A DNA stretch of 64,000 bases, from positions 94,336-158,335 of the forward strand of contig JANRKF010000024.1 in assembly GCA_033763575.1 (NCBI GenBank). Direction: 5' to 3'. How positions within the stretch are numbered: the first letter of the stretch is position 1; the number at the start of each line of letters is the position of its first letter. The notes under the pieces are model-generated. The model was not told where the DNA came from and made no database searches. It saw nothing but the letters and a program-made list of their open reading frames with translations. The stretch comes from JANRKF01 sp033763575. GTDB taxonomy: Bacteria > Pseudomonadota > Alphaproteobacteria > Rickettsiales > SXRF01. Made by a program: the position numbers and the translations under genes. This document shows positions 1 through 8,571 of the stretch, piece by piece.

Positions 1-1324
1 CGGCGAAGCCTTCGAGCTGCGGGCTTGCTTTAAGCGCCGCCACCGATTCGCCGGAGAGATAAAAGATCTGTTCCTGCCCTTCTTTCATGCGGGCGATATA
101 AGCATCTAACGTCGTGCTGGCCTCGGCAGTGGAAGCAAACCGGCAGACTTCGAGGATGGCTTCACGCGGGCTATAGGATTCGCACAGCCCTTCTTTCAGC
201 ACGGGTCCGAAATTATCCCAGAATTTCTGGTAGCCTTCGCTGTCGCTTTCGGATTTTTTGCGCAGCTCGGAGAGCACACGTTTTGCCACCGCCTCCTTGA
301 TGTTCGCGAGCAGCGGATTCGCCTGCAAGGTTTCGCGGCTGATATTGAGCGGCAGGTCCGCCGAATCGATCACCCCGCGCAGGAAACGCATATAGGCGGG
401 GACAATGTCGACATTCTCCTCGGTGATATAGACGCGCTTGACATAGAGCTTCACGCGTTTTTTGCGCTCCGGATGATAGAGGTCGAACGGTTTGATCGAA
501 GGGATGAACAGCAAATTGCTATATTCGAGCTTGCCCTCGTTCTTATTATGCAGCGTAAGCCACGGCTCGTCCGGCGAGTGGGAAACATGGCGGTAGAACT
601 CGTCATACTGCTCTTTGGTCACCTCGTTTTTCGGGCGCGTCCACAGCGCCGAGCCGGTGTTCACTGTATCGGCCACGTCATCGTAAGCAAGCGTGATCGG
701 GAAGGAAATATGGTTGGAATAAGTCTCCACAATATGGCGCAGGCAGAACGGATCCAGATAATCGTCCTCGCCCGCTTTAAGGGTAAGGGTAATGCTGGTG
801 CCGCGTGGAAGCTTGCCCTCACAGGCGGTCACACGGAATTCACCGTTGCCGTCCGATTGCCATTTCCATGCCTCGCTGCTTCCGGCGCGGCGGGAGGTGA
901 CGGTGACATCATCGGCCACCATAAACGCCGAATAAAAACCGACGCCGAACTGGCCTATCTGGTTGTTGGTTGCTGGTTGTTGGTTGTTGGCGGCAAGTGA
1001 AGCGAGGAATTCCTGCGTGCCGGACTTGGCGATGGTGCCGAGATTATTGATGAGTTCCTCGCGGCTCATGCCGATGCCGCTGTCGGCGATGGTGAGCTTC
1101 CGGCCCTCCTTATCCAGCGCGATAGAGATTTTGAGATCGGCGTCCCCTGCCAGCAATTCCGGGGCCGTAATCGCCTCGTAGCGGAGCTTGTCGCAGGCGT
1201 CGGAGGCGTTGGAAATCAGCTCGCGCAGGAAGATGTCCTTGTTCGTATACAGCGAATGGATCATAAGCTGCAGCACCTTGCCGACTTCCGCGTTAAATTT
1301 CAGCGATTCCTGTTGTTGCGTCAT
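1..1324 (-). CDS. htpG: Molecular chaperone HtpG (Hsp90), C-terminus outside window
   Basis: Reading leftwards from the ATG at 1324, the protein begins MTQQQESLKFNAEVGKVLQL and shows the Hsp90 N-terminal ATPase signatures SLYTNKDIFLRELISNASDA, DSGIGM and GQFGVGFYSAF. These are the GHKL nucleotide-binding motifs of a cytosolic ATP-dependent chaperone. The middle domain follows, including LYVKRVYI and the LPLNISRE motif. The frame is open to base 1, so the C-terminal dimerisation domain lies outside the window. The lid segment before GQFGVG is a Q/N-rich stretch written in a 7-base tandem repeat (about 960-992). The family assignment is secure. Confidence 0.96.
   Translation of the reverse strand, partial: MTQQQESLKFNAEVGKVLQLMIHSLYTNKDIFLRELISNASDACDKLRYEAITAPELLAGDADLKISIALDKEGRKLTIADSGIGMSREELINNLGTIAKSGTQEFLASLAANNQQPATNNQIGQFGVGFYSAFMVADDVTVTSRRAGSSEAWKWQSDGNGEFRVTACEGKLPRGTSITLTLKAGEDDYLDPFCLRHIVETYSNHISFPITLAYDDVADTVNTGSALWTRPKNEVTKEQYDEFYRHVSHSPDEPWLTLHNKNEGKLEYSNLLFIPSIKPFDLYHPERKKRVKLYVKRVYITEENVDIVPAYMRFLRGVIDSADLPLNISRETLQANPLLANIKEAVAKRVLSELRKKSESDSEGYQKFWDNFGPVLKEGLCESYSPREAILEVCRFASTAEASTTLDAYIARMKEGQEQIFYLSGESVAALKASPQLEGFA
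960..992. repeat. Degenerate 7-base tandem array inside htpG
   Basis: About 33 bases consist of four to five units close to TGGTTGT. They are read in frame in htpG as a short Asn/Gln-rich segment in the ATP-lid region. Two other arrays of nearly the same length, built from 7- or 8-base units, occur at 21741-21816 and 47248-47332, there as inverted pairs. Confidence 0.6.
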
Positions 1325-1500
1325 TTTCTGCCTCACGTTTACTTACTGGTATATAGGGCAATGATCTGCCTGTTCAATAAACCATGCAGAAAATTTTTTG
1401 ATGGCACGTTTCTTGTTAATGGTAATTTAACCGGTGAAGAATAGGCTCAGCCAAGGAAGATATCCTCACATCATCATATCCCACACAGCAAGGTATTGCC

Positions 1501-3645
1501 ATGAACATCAAATTATCCCACACCATTCCCCTCTCCATTATCGCCGCCGCGATTATCACCGCCGGGGCCGTGGGTTATTACGCCCTCGACACCATGACCC
1601 GAACCGTCGAGAATGAGATTGCAGGCAAAATGCAAATGGAGCTCAAATCCGAGGAGCATCTGCTTGGCGGCCTGCTGGCGGATGTGGTGGGCGACATGCA
1701 CGCCATTGCCGACAATCCCTATGTCATCGATGCGGCTAAAAAATTCGCCGACGCTTATCAGGAGCTGGGGGAGAGCCCCACCGAATATCTGCACCAGCAC
1801 TATATCACCGCAAATCCGAACGAGGTCGGCAAAAAACACCTGCTGGACGCGGCGAATGACGGCACGCGCTATAGCGACCTGCATGCCGAGCATCACCCCT
1901 ATCTGCGCGAATTCCTGGAGGAAAACGGCTATTATGACATCTTTATCGTCGATACCGCAGGTAATGTTGTTTACAGCGTGTTCAAAGAGCTGGATTTTGC
2001 CACCAACCTGAAGGTCGGCCAGTGGAAAGATACGGATCTCGCCAAGGTCTACACCGCGATCATGGCGCAAAAAGATCCCGAGGACGTGAGCTTTATGGAT
2101 TTTGCGCCCTACGCTCCCAGCGCCGGCGTGCCCGCTGCCTTTATGGGTCGGCCGATTGAAGACGCAGAGGGACATTATATCGGCGCGCTGATTTATCAGA
2201 TGCCGGTCGACCGCATCAACAAAGTATTTGAGAGCAGCGAAGCCCTGGGCAGAACGGGCCGCGTCATGCTGGTGGGGAGCGACCGCCTGCTGCGCAACAA
2301 TGTGCGTTTCGCCACCGAGCCCACCATTCTAAAAATGAAGCTGGATAATGAAGACGTTGCGCTGGCACTGGCCGGAAAGACCGCCGTGAATATGAATGGC
2401 GTGAACGAGCGCGGCGTTGCCGTGGTGCGGGCCTATGAACCGTATGATTTCGGCGGCGCGCATTACGCGCTGATTTCCGAAATGGATAAGCAGGAAGTGA
2501 TGGAAGCGGTGGATGCCGCAAGGCAAAAATTGCTGATGGTCGTGGGCGGCATTCTGCTGGCAGTCTGCGTTCTCAGCCTCCTCTTCGCCCGCTCGATCAC
2601 CCGGGCCATTTCCGGCATCACTATCGCCATGAAAAAAGTAGCGGACGGCGAGTTGCAGACCGAAGTGCCACATCTTGCGCGCAAGGATGAGATCGGCGCG
2701 ATGGCCTCGGCATTGCAGGTATTCAAGGAAAATGCGCAGGCGATTGAGCAGTTGCAGAAAAATGAAGAAATGCAGAAAAAAGCTGCGGAAGTGCAGAAAA
2801 AGGCCTCGTTGCAGGCGCTGGCGACCGATCTTGAACAGAAAGTGAAACATGTGGTGGACATGGTGGCCTCGGCGGCGACCGAGATGGATTCCACCTCCAA
2901 ATCCGTGGCGCAGATGGCCGACGGCAGCCAGCACAAGCTGCAGGACCTGACGCAGCAGATCGACGGCACCAGCAGAAACGTGCAAACGGTGGCAGGCGCG
3001 GCGTCGCAGCTTTCCAATGCCATTCATGAAATCAGCAGCCAGATCACCCGTTCGTCCGACCTCACCCACAGCGCCGTCGCCGATGCGCAGAAGGCCGATC
3101 ATTCCGCGGCAAGCCTGACCGACGCCTCGCAGAAAATCGGTGAGGTGATCGAAATGATTAATTCGATCGCCGCCCAGATCAACCTGCTCGCGCTCAACGC
3201 CACCATCGAAGCGGCGCGTGCGGGCGAAGCGGGCAAAGGATTCGCCGTGGTCGCAAGCGAGGTGAAAAACCTCGCCTCGCAAACCACCAAGGCCACCGAG
3301 CAGATCGGCCAGTTTATCACCGCGATCCAAGGCGCCACCGGCGATACGGTCGACATCATCAAAAATATCGGCGGCAAAATCCGCGATATCAGCAGCATCT
3401 CCTCAACCATCGCAGCGGCGGTGGAGGAGCAAGGCGCGGCGACGAACGATATTTCCGCCAACGTGCAACAGGCGGCGCAAAGCACCGAAGAAGTCTCGCG
3501 CAATGCCAGTGACGTGACCCGCACCGCGCAGGAAACCGGCGCCGCAGCGACACAAATGACCGCCGCTTCCGGCGAGCTTTCCAAGCAGGCGGAAACATTG
3601 CGGCGTGAGATGGACAGCTTCCTGGCTAATATCAGGGCGGCGTAG
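1501..3645 (+). CDS. Methyl-accepting chemotaxis protein
   Basis: A 714-residue transmembrane chemoreceptor. Membrane segment 1 is at about residues 8-28 and segment 2 at about 342-364 (LLMVVGGILLAVCVLSLLF). They bracket a periplasmic sensor region of about 310 residues that resembles Cache-type ligand-binding domains. A HAMP domain follows, then a long coiled-coil signalling domain with the conserved hairpin tip (INLLALNATIEAARAGE, near residue 560) that contacts CheA and CheW. There is no C-terminal CheR-binding pentapeptide. No che genes are nearby, so it is an orphan receptor and its ligand is unknown. Confidence 0.93.
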   Translation: MNIKLSHTIPLSIIAAAIITAGAVGYYALDTMTRTVENEIAGKMQMELKSEEHLLGGLLADVVGDMHAIADNPYVIDAAKKFADAYQELGESPTEYLHQHYITANPNEVGKKHLLDAANDGTRYSDLHAEHHPYLREFLEENGYYDIFIVDTAGNVVYSVFKELDFATNLKVGQWKDTDLAKVYTAIMAQKDPEDVSFMDFAPYAPSAGVPAAFMGRPIEDAEGHYIGALIYQMPVDRINKVFESSEALGRTGRVMLVGSDRLLRNNVRFATEPTILKMKLDNEDVALALAGKTAVNMNGVNERGVAVVRAYEPYDFGGAHYALISEMDKQEVMEAVDAARQKLLMVVGGILLAVCVLSLLFARSITRAISGITIAMKKVADGELQTEVPHLARKDEIGAMASALQVFKENAQAIEQLQKNEEMQKKAAEVQKKASLQALATDLEQKVKHVVDMVASAATEMDSTSKSVAQMADGSQHKLQDLTQQIDGTSRNVQTVAGAASQLSNAIHEISSQITRSSDLTHSAVADAQKADHSAASLTDASQKIGEVIEMINSIAAQINLLALNATIEAARAGEAGKGFAVVASEVKNLASQTTKATEQIGQFITAIQGATGDTVDIIKNIGGKIRDISSISSTIAAAVEEQGAATNDISANVQQAAQSTEEVSRNASDVTRTAQETGAAATQMTAASGELSKQAETLRREMDSFLANIRAA

Positions 3646-3680
3646 CGAGTTGACATCTCCGAAGGCGGAAGGCGGGCGTA

Positions 3681-5219
3681 TTACTTCTTCAAATACTGCC
3701 GATACGCCTCTTCCAGCCCGTTCAGGCGGCGCAGCACCGCATCGCCCATCAGGTCTTTCATATTCGCCGATAGTGTAATCGACAGTGGCGAAGCGTCGGC
3801 ATCAAGCGATGCGTGGTGCAGGTTGCCGGCGATGCTTCCCGACAGGTGATAGGCCAGGTTCGCCGCCGTGCCGACCAGTTTTGCCCAGCGCTTATCGGAC
3901 TCGCTGATAAGTTTCAGCTCCGGGCGATTGCCTGACGATTTATACTGGTAGCGGTGATACATGGCGAGCGCCAGCTTCACCCGTTCGCGGTGTGAAAAAC
4001 AGGTGAGCGCGGAAAACAGCACGCGCTCGAACGCCCATTCGGCGCGATATTCCGGGTGGATATGCAGCGCGATTTCCGAGAGCAGGCAGAACGCGAGGCG
4101 CAGGCGGGCCGACATGTCGTCCTCGTCTTTCATCAGCGGCGCCATCCAGATATATAAATCGCCGCTATAGGCGATGGTGCGGCCGCCACGGGAAGAAAAC
4201 TCGCTGCATGAGCTGATGAGACCGTCTTCAGAACGCCATTTATCGGGCAACATTTCATAGAGATAGCCTTCGCGGATACCGCTCGCGGAAAAGGTGACCT
4301 TGCCGCATTTGGTGGTGGTCATGATTTTTTCCAAAAGCAACGCCGCCCCCGGAAGTTGCGGCACACGCTTGGCGGCGCTGCCCGGATATTTTTCCAGCTT
4401 CTCGTTGGAGAAGGTGGCAATCTCGCGCACAAACGCAAGGAACGGCTTCGCCTCGACGGTAAATTCATGCAGGATGTGCAGCGGATACTTCTCCGCCGTC
4501 ATATACATCTTGGCGAGTGCGCGGAAGCTGCCGCCGATGGCATAAAAAGTCGGCACCGTCTTATCCTCCAGCCACGCTACCTCGCCGAAGCGCTTGTCGA
4601 TCAGCTTACGGATTTTATCGCGGTCACCTTTGGTTTCATCGAACATGCGCAGGCTGCCGAGCGGCAGGCTGGTATGGCCGCCGATCGCACCGTCATGCAC
4701 CTCGACCAGCTCCATGCTGCCGCCGCCCAGATCACCGATCAGCCCGCTCGGCTTATGCATGGACGAGCACACGCCGTAAGCGCCGAGGCGGGCCTCGCGC
4801 TCGCCGGAAATCACATCGATCTTGATAGTATGTTCGCGCTCAAGGTAGCGTACGAATTCCCCGCCGTCGCTGGCATCGCGCACGGCGGCTGTCGCCATCA
4901 CATAGAGCGACTGGATGTCCATATTGCGGCCCATGGCGAGGAAGCGGGCGAGCGCCGCCTTGGCCTCCACCACACCCGCCGGGTGAAGCTTGCCGCTGTT
5001 GGCCAGCCCGCGCCCGAGGCCACACATGACCTTTTCGTTATAGATGGAAACCGGCGAGCGCTTCTGCTGGTCATAGACCACCAGCCGGATCGAGTTCGAG
5101 CCGATATCGACGATGGCGATGCGGCCGTGTGGCAGGACATGATCCGGTATGGAGATCGGGGACTCGAACATGCAGGCGGTTATAGCACCGCTGGGGGCGC
5201 GGGCAAGCATTAGAAACAC
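3681..5219 (-). CDS. Ppx/GppA-family exopolyphosphatase/guanosine pentaphosphatase
   Basis: This protein of about 500 residues has the ASKHA-fold motifs of the Ppx/GppA family: an N-terminal IAIVDIGSNSIRLVVYD phosphate-binding loop and a second DLGGGSMEL loop near residue 160. A helical C-terminal part typical of alphaproteobacterial members follows. Family members hydrolyse polyphosphate or pppGpp, and sequence alone does not show which. The start is uncertain. GTG at 5219, ATG at 5210 and ATG at 5171 are all in frame and none has a convincing ribosome-binding site, while conserved residues begin about 15 codons after the 5171 codon. The gene is divergent from the ankyrin gene. Confidence 0.9.
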   Translation of the reverse strand: MFLMLARAPSGAITACMFESPISIPDHVLPHGRIAIVDIGSNSIRLVVYDQQKRSPVSIYNEKVMCGLGRGLANSGKLHPAGVVEAKAALARFLAMGRNMDIQSLYVMATAAVRDASDGGEFVRYLEREHTIKIDVISGEREARLGAYGVCSSMHKPSGLIGDLGGGSMELVEVHDGAIGGHTSLPLGSLRMFDETKGDRDKIRKLIDKRFGEVAWLEDKTVPTFYAIGGSFRALAKMYMTAEKYPLHILHEFTVEAKPFLAFVREIATFSNEKLEKYPGSAAKRVPQLPGAALLLEKIMTTTKCGKVTFSASGIREGYLYEMLPDKWRSEDGLISSCSEFSSRGGRTIAYSGDLYIWMAPLMKDEDDMSARLRLAFCLLSEIALHIHPEYRAEWAFERVLFSALTCFSHRERVKLALAMYHRYQYKSSGNRPELKLISESDKRWAKLVGTAANLAYHLSGSIAGNLHHASLDADASPLSITLSANMKDLMGDAVLRRLNGLEEAYRQYLKK

Positions 5220-5265
5220 TTCGCTTCGCCATGCAAAAAAAACGCCACATCCGGTGAGATTCTGC

Positions 5266-5271
5266 TATAAT
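5266..5271 (+). promoter_or_regulatory. Probable -10 box for the ankyrin gene
   Basis: A perfect TATAAT lies 31 bases before the ATG at 5302. Transcription would begin near 5278, which places a purine-rich site (TAGGAAAA, 5283-5290) in the leader. A -35 match is not obvious. Confidence 0.45.
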
Positions 5272-5301
5272 CCGGCAATGGGTAGGAAAACGAGTGGTGA
5301 A

Positions 5302-6462
5302 ATGGCAAGAAAACGGGTGATTTATTACGCGGCGGCGATCGTGTTGTTTTGTGTATCCGGCGCCAGTTTTGCACAAAGCCCGTCCCCCAGCCCCACCGCC
5401 ATGCAGGAAGTGCAGAAAGAGTTGACCTATCGTGTCGGGCTTGGGCGCGGCGACGATGTGAAACTCCTCCTGAAACAGGGTGCGAATCCGAACTCCGCTA
5501 ATGACCAGGGACTGCCGCTACTCTTTACCGCCGCCGCACGCAAGGATGCGGAGGCGATCAACGTCGTGCAGGCGCTGCTGGAGAGCGGTGCCGATGTCAA
5601 CGTCAAAGACAAGGACGGGCAGACCGCGCTCTATTACGCCGCGCGGGTGGGCAATGCCGGAGTGGTGAATTACCTTCTTAAAAACAAGATCGATTATTAT
5701 TCGCTGGATAATAACGGCGACATCGCCCGCACCATCGCCTTCCGCACCGGGCACACCGATATTGTCAAGCTCATGGACGACTATGTAAAAAACCAGACAT
5801 TGCAGTTGCAGACCACCTATGGGGCTGCCGACACCATGCTTAAGGAACAGCAGGAGAAAGCGGCCCGCGAAGCGGCGGAGGCCGAGCGCCAGCAGGCGAT
5901 TGAGGAGGAAAAGGCGCGCAAAGAGGCGGAGCGGCTGTTCAAGGAATATCAGGAGAACCTGAAAAAGCTCGACGGCAAGGTCTATAATATCGCCTTTCAT
6001 GCCTGCGCGTTTGAATACTGGTCGTTCGTGCAGTCGTCCAACCAGACCATCAGCCTTTCGGATGCGCAGCTGGCCGCCATTATCAAGAACCACCGCAAGA
6101 CCGTGGAGGATGAGAGCCTCGCGGTCATGAACATGTTCAATATCGATCATAAATACGTGAACCAGATTATCGATCCCTCCAAAAAGGCTGTTTTTGACCA
6201 GCTGAACGCCATGCCCTCGCGCACCTACCGAAAGGAAAACGGAGTGGGCACAGGAGATGATCTGACCGCCCGCTGCGTAAAAATCGCCGGAATGTGGGAG
6301 GTCAATAAAGGTAAAAGCTATGAGCCACCCGCCCCGCCGTCCGCGCCACCTCCCGCCGCCATCCCCAAGCCGGCCGCCAAAAAACCGGAGGGCAAGCCCT
6401 TCCCCGACCAGATACTGATCCAGCCCGTAGGCAGCGCTGCTGCCAAGAATACGGAAAATTAA
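5302..6462 (+). CDS. Exported ankyrin-repeat protein
   Basis: From the ATG at 5302 the 386-residue product starts with MARKR and a hydrophobic segment ending ASFAQ, a good Sec signal peptide. Three to four ankyrin repeats follow (for example LLKQGANPNSANDQG, LLESGADVNVKDKDG), then a charged coiled coil rich in Glu, Ala, Lys and Arg, a domain with Cys residues, and a Pro/Ala-rich tail. The upstream in-frame ATG at 5278 coincides with the likely transcription start, which favours 5302. It is probably a periplasmic or surface protein-interaction protein of unknown partner. Confidence 0.82.
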   Translation: MARKRVIYYAAAIVLFCVSGASFAQSPSPSPTAMQEVQKELTYRVGLGRGDDVKLLLKQGANPNSANDQGLPLLFTAAARKDAEAINVVQALLESGADVNVKDKDGQTALYYAARVGNAGVVNYLLKNKIDYYSLDNNGDIARTIAFRTGHTDIVKLMDDYVKNQTLQLQTTYGAADTMLKEQQEKAAREAAEAERQQAIEEEKARKEAERLFKEYQENLKKLDGKVYNIAFHACAFEYWSFVQSSNQTISLSDAQLAAIIKNHRKTVEDESLAVMNMFNIDHKYVNQIIDPSKKAVFDQLNAMPSRTYRKENGVGTGDDLTARCVKIAGMWEVNKGKSYEPPAPPSAPPPAAIPKPAAKKPEGKPFPDQILIQPVGSAAAKNTEN

Positions 6463-6501
6463 GGCTTGTTTTCTGCTGCGTTTTGTTGTATCCTGTTCAA
6501 A

Positions 6502-6507
6502 TATAAT
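6502..6507 (+). promoter_or_regulatory. Probable -10 box for ihfA
   Basis: A perfect TATAAT lies 18 bases before the ihfA ATG, followed by AAAAGGTAG as a possible ribosome-binding site. The -35 region is weak, so this is a moderate call. Confidence 0.4.
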
Positions 6508-6525
6508 CACAAAAGGTAGTGCGCT

Positions 6526-6843
6526 ATGACCAAGACCCTCACCCGTGCTGATTTAAGCAATGCCGTATATAAACAGATCGGACTGTCGCTGCAGGAATGC
6601 AATTCGCTGGTCGATACCGTCATCGACGAAATCTGCGTGGCGCTCGAACAGGGGCAGGATGTGAAGCTCTCCTCGTTCGGCACGTTCTCGCTGCGCCGGA
6701 AAAAACAACGCATGGGCCGCAACCCGAAAACCGGCAAAGAAGTGCCGATCACCTCGCGGGTGGTGCTGTCGTTTAACGCGTCGAACCTGCTCAAGGCGCA
6801 GGTGAACGAACACCTCGTCGGGAAAAATATAACGCTGGCGTGA
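6526..6843 (+). CDS. ihfA: Integration host factor alpha subunit
   Basis: A 105-residue DNABII protein that begins MTKTLTRADL and has the signature GRNPKTGKEVPI in the DNA-intercalating beta arm. With IhfB it bends DNA at promoters, replication origins and phage attachment sites. The length is normal for IhfA. The MerR-type gene lies 19 bases downstream, the usual alphaproteobacterial order, which supports IhfA over HU. The start is preceded by AAAAGGTAG. Confidence 0.94.
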   Translation: MTKTLTRADLSNAVYKQIGLSLQECNSLVDTVIDEICVALEQGQDVKLSSFGTFSLRRKKQRMGRNPKTGKEVPITSRVVLSFNASNLLKAQVNEHLVGKNITLA

Positions 6844-6862
6844 GTCCGCATAAGGAGACGCG

Positions 6863-7444
6863 ATGCAGTTGAATTTTCTACAGGAAGATTTACTGGAACT
6901 CATGCAGCAGGATAAGCCTGCCGCCCCCGCCGTAGTCCTCCAAAGAACTGCCCAGAAAAAACCGGAAGCGCCGGTGCAGATTTCGCTGCTGCCGGAAGCG
7001 CCTCCCCCCGCTAAAAAGAAGCCCTCTTCCGCTGCCACGCAGGTTTCTCACCTGCCGGAAGAAAAATCCCCCGCCGCCTTCAAAACCATCAGCGAGGCGG
7101 CGGAGATTCTCGGCGTGCCCGCTTATGTCCTGAGGTTCTGGGAGAGCCAGTTCCCCCAGATCCATCCCACCAAATCGCGTGGCGGCAGGCGCTATTACCG
7201 GCCGGAGGATATGGAGGTGCTCACCTCTATCAAGGACCTGCTCTATAAGGAAGGCTACACTATTAAAGGTGCGCGCAAGGCCTTTTCGCAAATCAAGCAG
7301 GATGTGGCGCTGGCCGACACCCCGGTGGCAGTGCAAGGCAGCGTACCGAAAAAACCCATCATCACCCCGAAACAAAAATCGCAGCTCTCCGCCATCCGCA
7401 GCGAACTGCTCACTCTGAAAGAACAGCTGGCACCTTATCTTTGA
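6863..7444 (+). CDS. MerR-family transcriptional regulator
   Basis: This 193-residue protein has an N-terminal Pro/Lys-rich linker of about 70 residues. A MerR winged helix-turn-helix follows at about residues 73-140, with AAEILGVPAYVLRFWESQF and the GGRRYYRPEDMEVL wing. The C-terminal region is short and shows no metal-binding Cys cluster. It is the conserved partner gene next to ihfA in alphaproteobacteria, and its regulon is not known from sequence. Its last 10 bases overlap the convergent gene at 7435-7866. Confidence 0.88.
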   Translation: MQLNFLQEDLLELMQQDKPAAPAVVLQRTAQKKPEAPVQISLLPEAPPPAKKKPSSAATQVSHLPEEKSPAAFKTISEAAEILGVPAYVLRFWESQFPQIHPTKSRGGRRYYRPEDMEVLTSIKDLLYKEGYTIKGARKAFSQIKQDVALADTPVAVQGSVPKKPIITPKQKSQLSAIRSELLTLKEQLAPYL

Positions 7445-7866
7445 ATGGAAGATGCGGGACGCGTTCCTGCGCCACCGCCAACCTGGCCGGATAAAGCCTT
7501 TTCAAGGAACTCCTTGGCGTCTGAAGAGAGTAATGCCTTGGCACGCCCTACCCTTTCGGAATCAATCTCATCCATTACAGCCAGCACCCCGAAATGAGCC
7601 GCACGCTGCCCAAGAATGGACTGATATTCTGCGTTCAAAGCCTCCTTTTGCTCTGTGGGAGAAGTTTCGAGTTGCTCGCGATTGCGTTTTAAGGACGCAT
7701 CGAAAATACCAACACAATCGATACATTGATTAATCAGCGCCGCAACTAGGGGGTTAATTGAAGGCAATGCCCTGACTGTGAGAACTGCTTGGGGATTCTC
7801 GATCCTTGCCTTACTATCTGCTAAGAGCGCACCATAAATCTCACCAACCTTCGCATCGTCACTCAT
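7435..7866 (-). CDS. Hypothetical protein, 143 residues
   Basis: The product is soluble, mostly helical in composition and has no recognisable domain, signal peptide or membrane segment. The start at 7866 is supported by a strong ribosome-binding site (AAGGGGGAG just upstream on the minus strand). It converges on merR with a 10-base overlap of stop regions. I do not recognise the family. Confidence 0.65.
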   Translation of the reverse strand: MSDDAKVGEIYGALLADSKARIENPQAVLTVRALPSINPLVAALINQCIDCVGIFDASLKRNREQLETSPTEQKEALNAEYQSILGQRAAHFGVLAVMDEIDSERVGRAKALLSSDAKEFLEKALSGQVGGGAGTRPASSIQR

Positions 7867-8099
7867 AACTCCCCCTTAAAACGTCAGAAAACCAAAAAGT
7901 TTACGAAAATTAACATAATATTAATCCTTGCGCAAGCGAAAAATGTTTCAAAATCGGGCACATCAAAAATAATTCAAAAAAATGTAGCAGCCTTGAGCGC
8001 GTTCCATGCGGAGGGGCAGCGCCCCGACGCGGGAACATTACAAAGATTTAATGTGAGCCCCCCTTCCGGGACACATTTTCCGGGCGCACACTCTTATCT

Positions 8100-8522
8100 A
8101 TGGGAACATTACTGGACATCATTCCGGCCCTTTCCGCGCTGCTCGACCGTATCATTCCCGATCCGGTGGCGCGGGAAAAGGCCAAGCTTGAGCTTCTGCG
8201 TGGCGAACGCGCGCAGGATCTTGAGGAATTAAAGGCGGCGCTTGCGGCGGATGCGGCGCAGACCGACATCAATAAAACCGAAGCGGCAAGCGCGGATCGC
8301 TTCGTCGCGGGCTGGCGGCCCTTCATCGGCTGGGTCTGCGGCGTCGCCTTTGCCTATCATTTCGTGCTGCAGCCGCTGCTCGCTTTCATCATTGCCAATG
8401 GCGGCGGCGGGCCGGTGGAGTTGCCGAAATTCGATATGGATGCACTCTCGACCGTGCTCATGGGCATGCTGGGGCTGGGCGGTTTGCGCACGCTGGAAAA
8501 AATAAAAAAGATCACGCGGTAA
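8100..8522 (+). CDS. 3TM holin-like protein (GTA/phage holin family)
   Basis: A 140-residue protein with the layout of the three-TM holins used by phages and gene transfer agents. It has an amphipathic N-terminus (LLDIIPALSALLDRIIPDP), a charged helix (REKAKLELLRGERAQDLEEL) and the hallmark RPFIGWVCG turn leading into membrane helices. A second hydrophobic stretch is near the C-terminus. Holins make pores that let an endolysin reach the wall. No endolysin, capsid or GTA genes lie nearby, so it may be a relic, a co-opted pore or a solo gene of a dispersed GTA. Confidence 0.75.
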   Translation: MGTLLDIIPALSALLDRIIPDPVAREKAKLELLRGERAQDLEELKAALAADAAQTDINKTEAASADRFVAGWRPFIGWVCGVAFAYHFVLQPLLAFIIANGGGGPVELPKFDMDALSTVLMGMLGLGGLRTLEKIKKITR

Positions 8523-8571
8523 TAGATTAATATGGTGACACCTCTATATACGCTGGCTATAATCGGCGGTC

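Noticed and set aside
2329..3330. 333-codon minus-strand frame opposite the chemoreceptor
   Set aside because: Composition is the shadow of a high-GC coding strand (His, Arg and Gly rich) and no motif is present.
8100..8522. A gene transfer agent cluster around the holin-like gene
   Set aside because: No capsid, portal, tail or lysis genes are near it.
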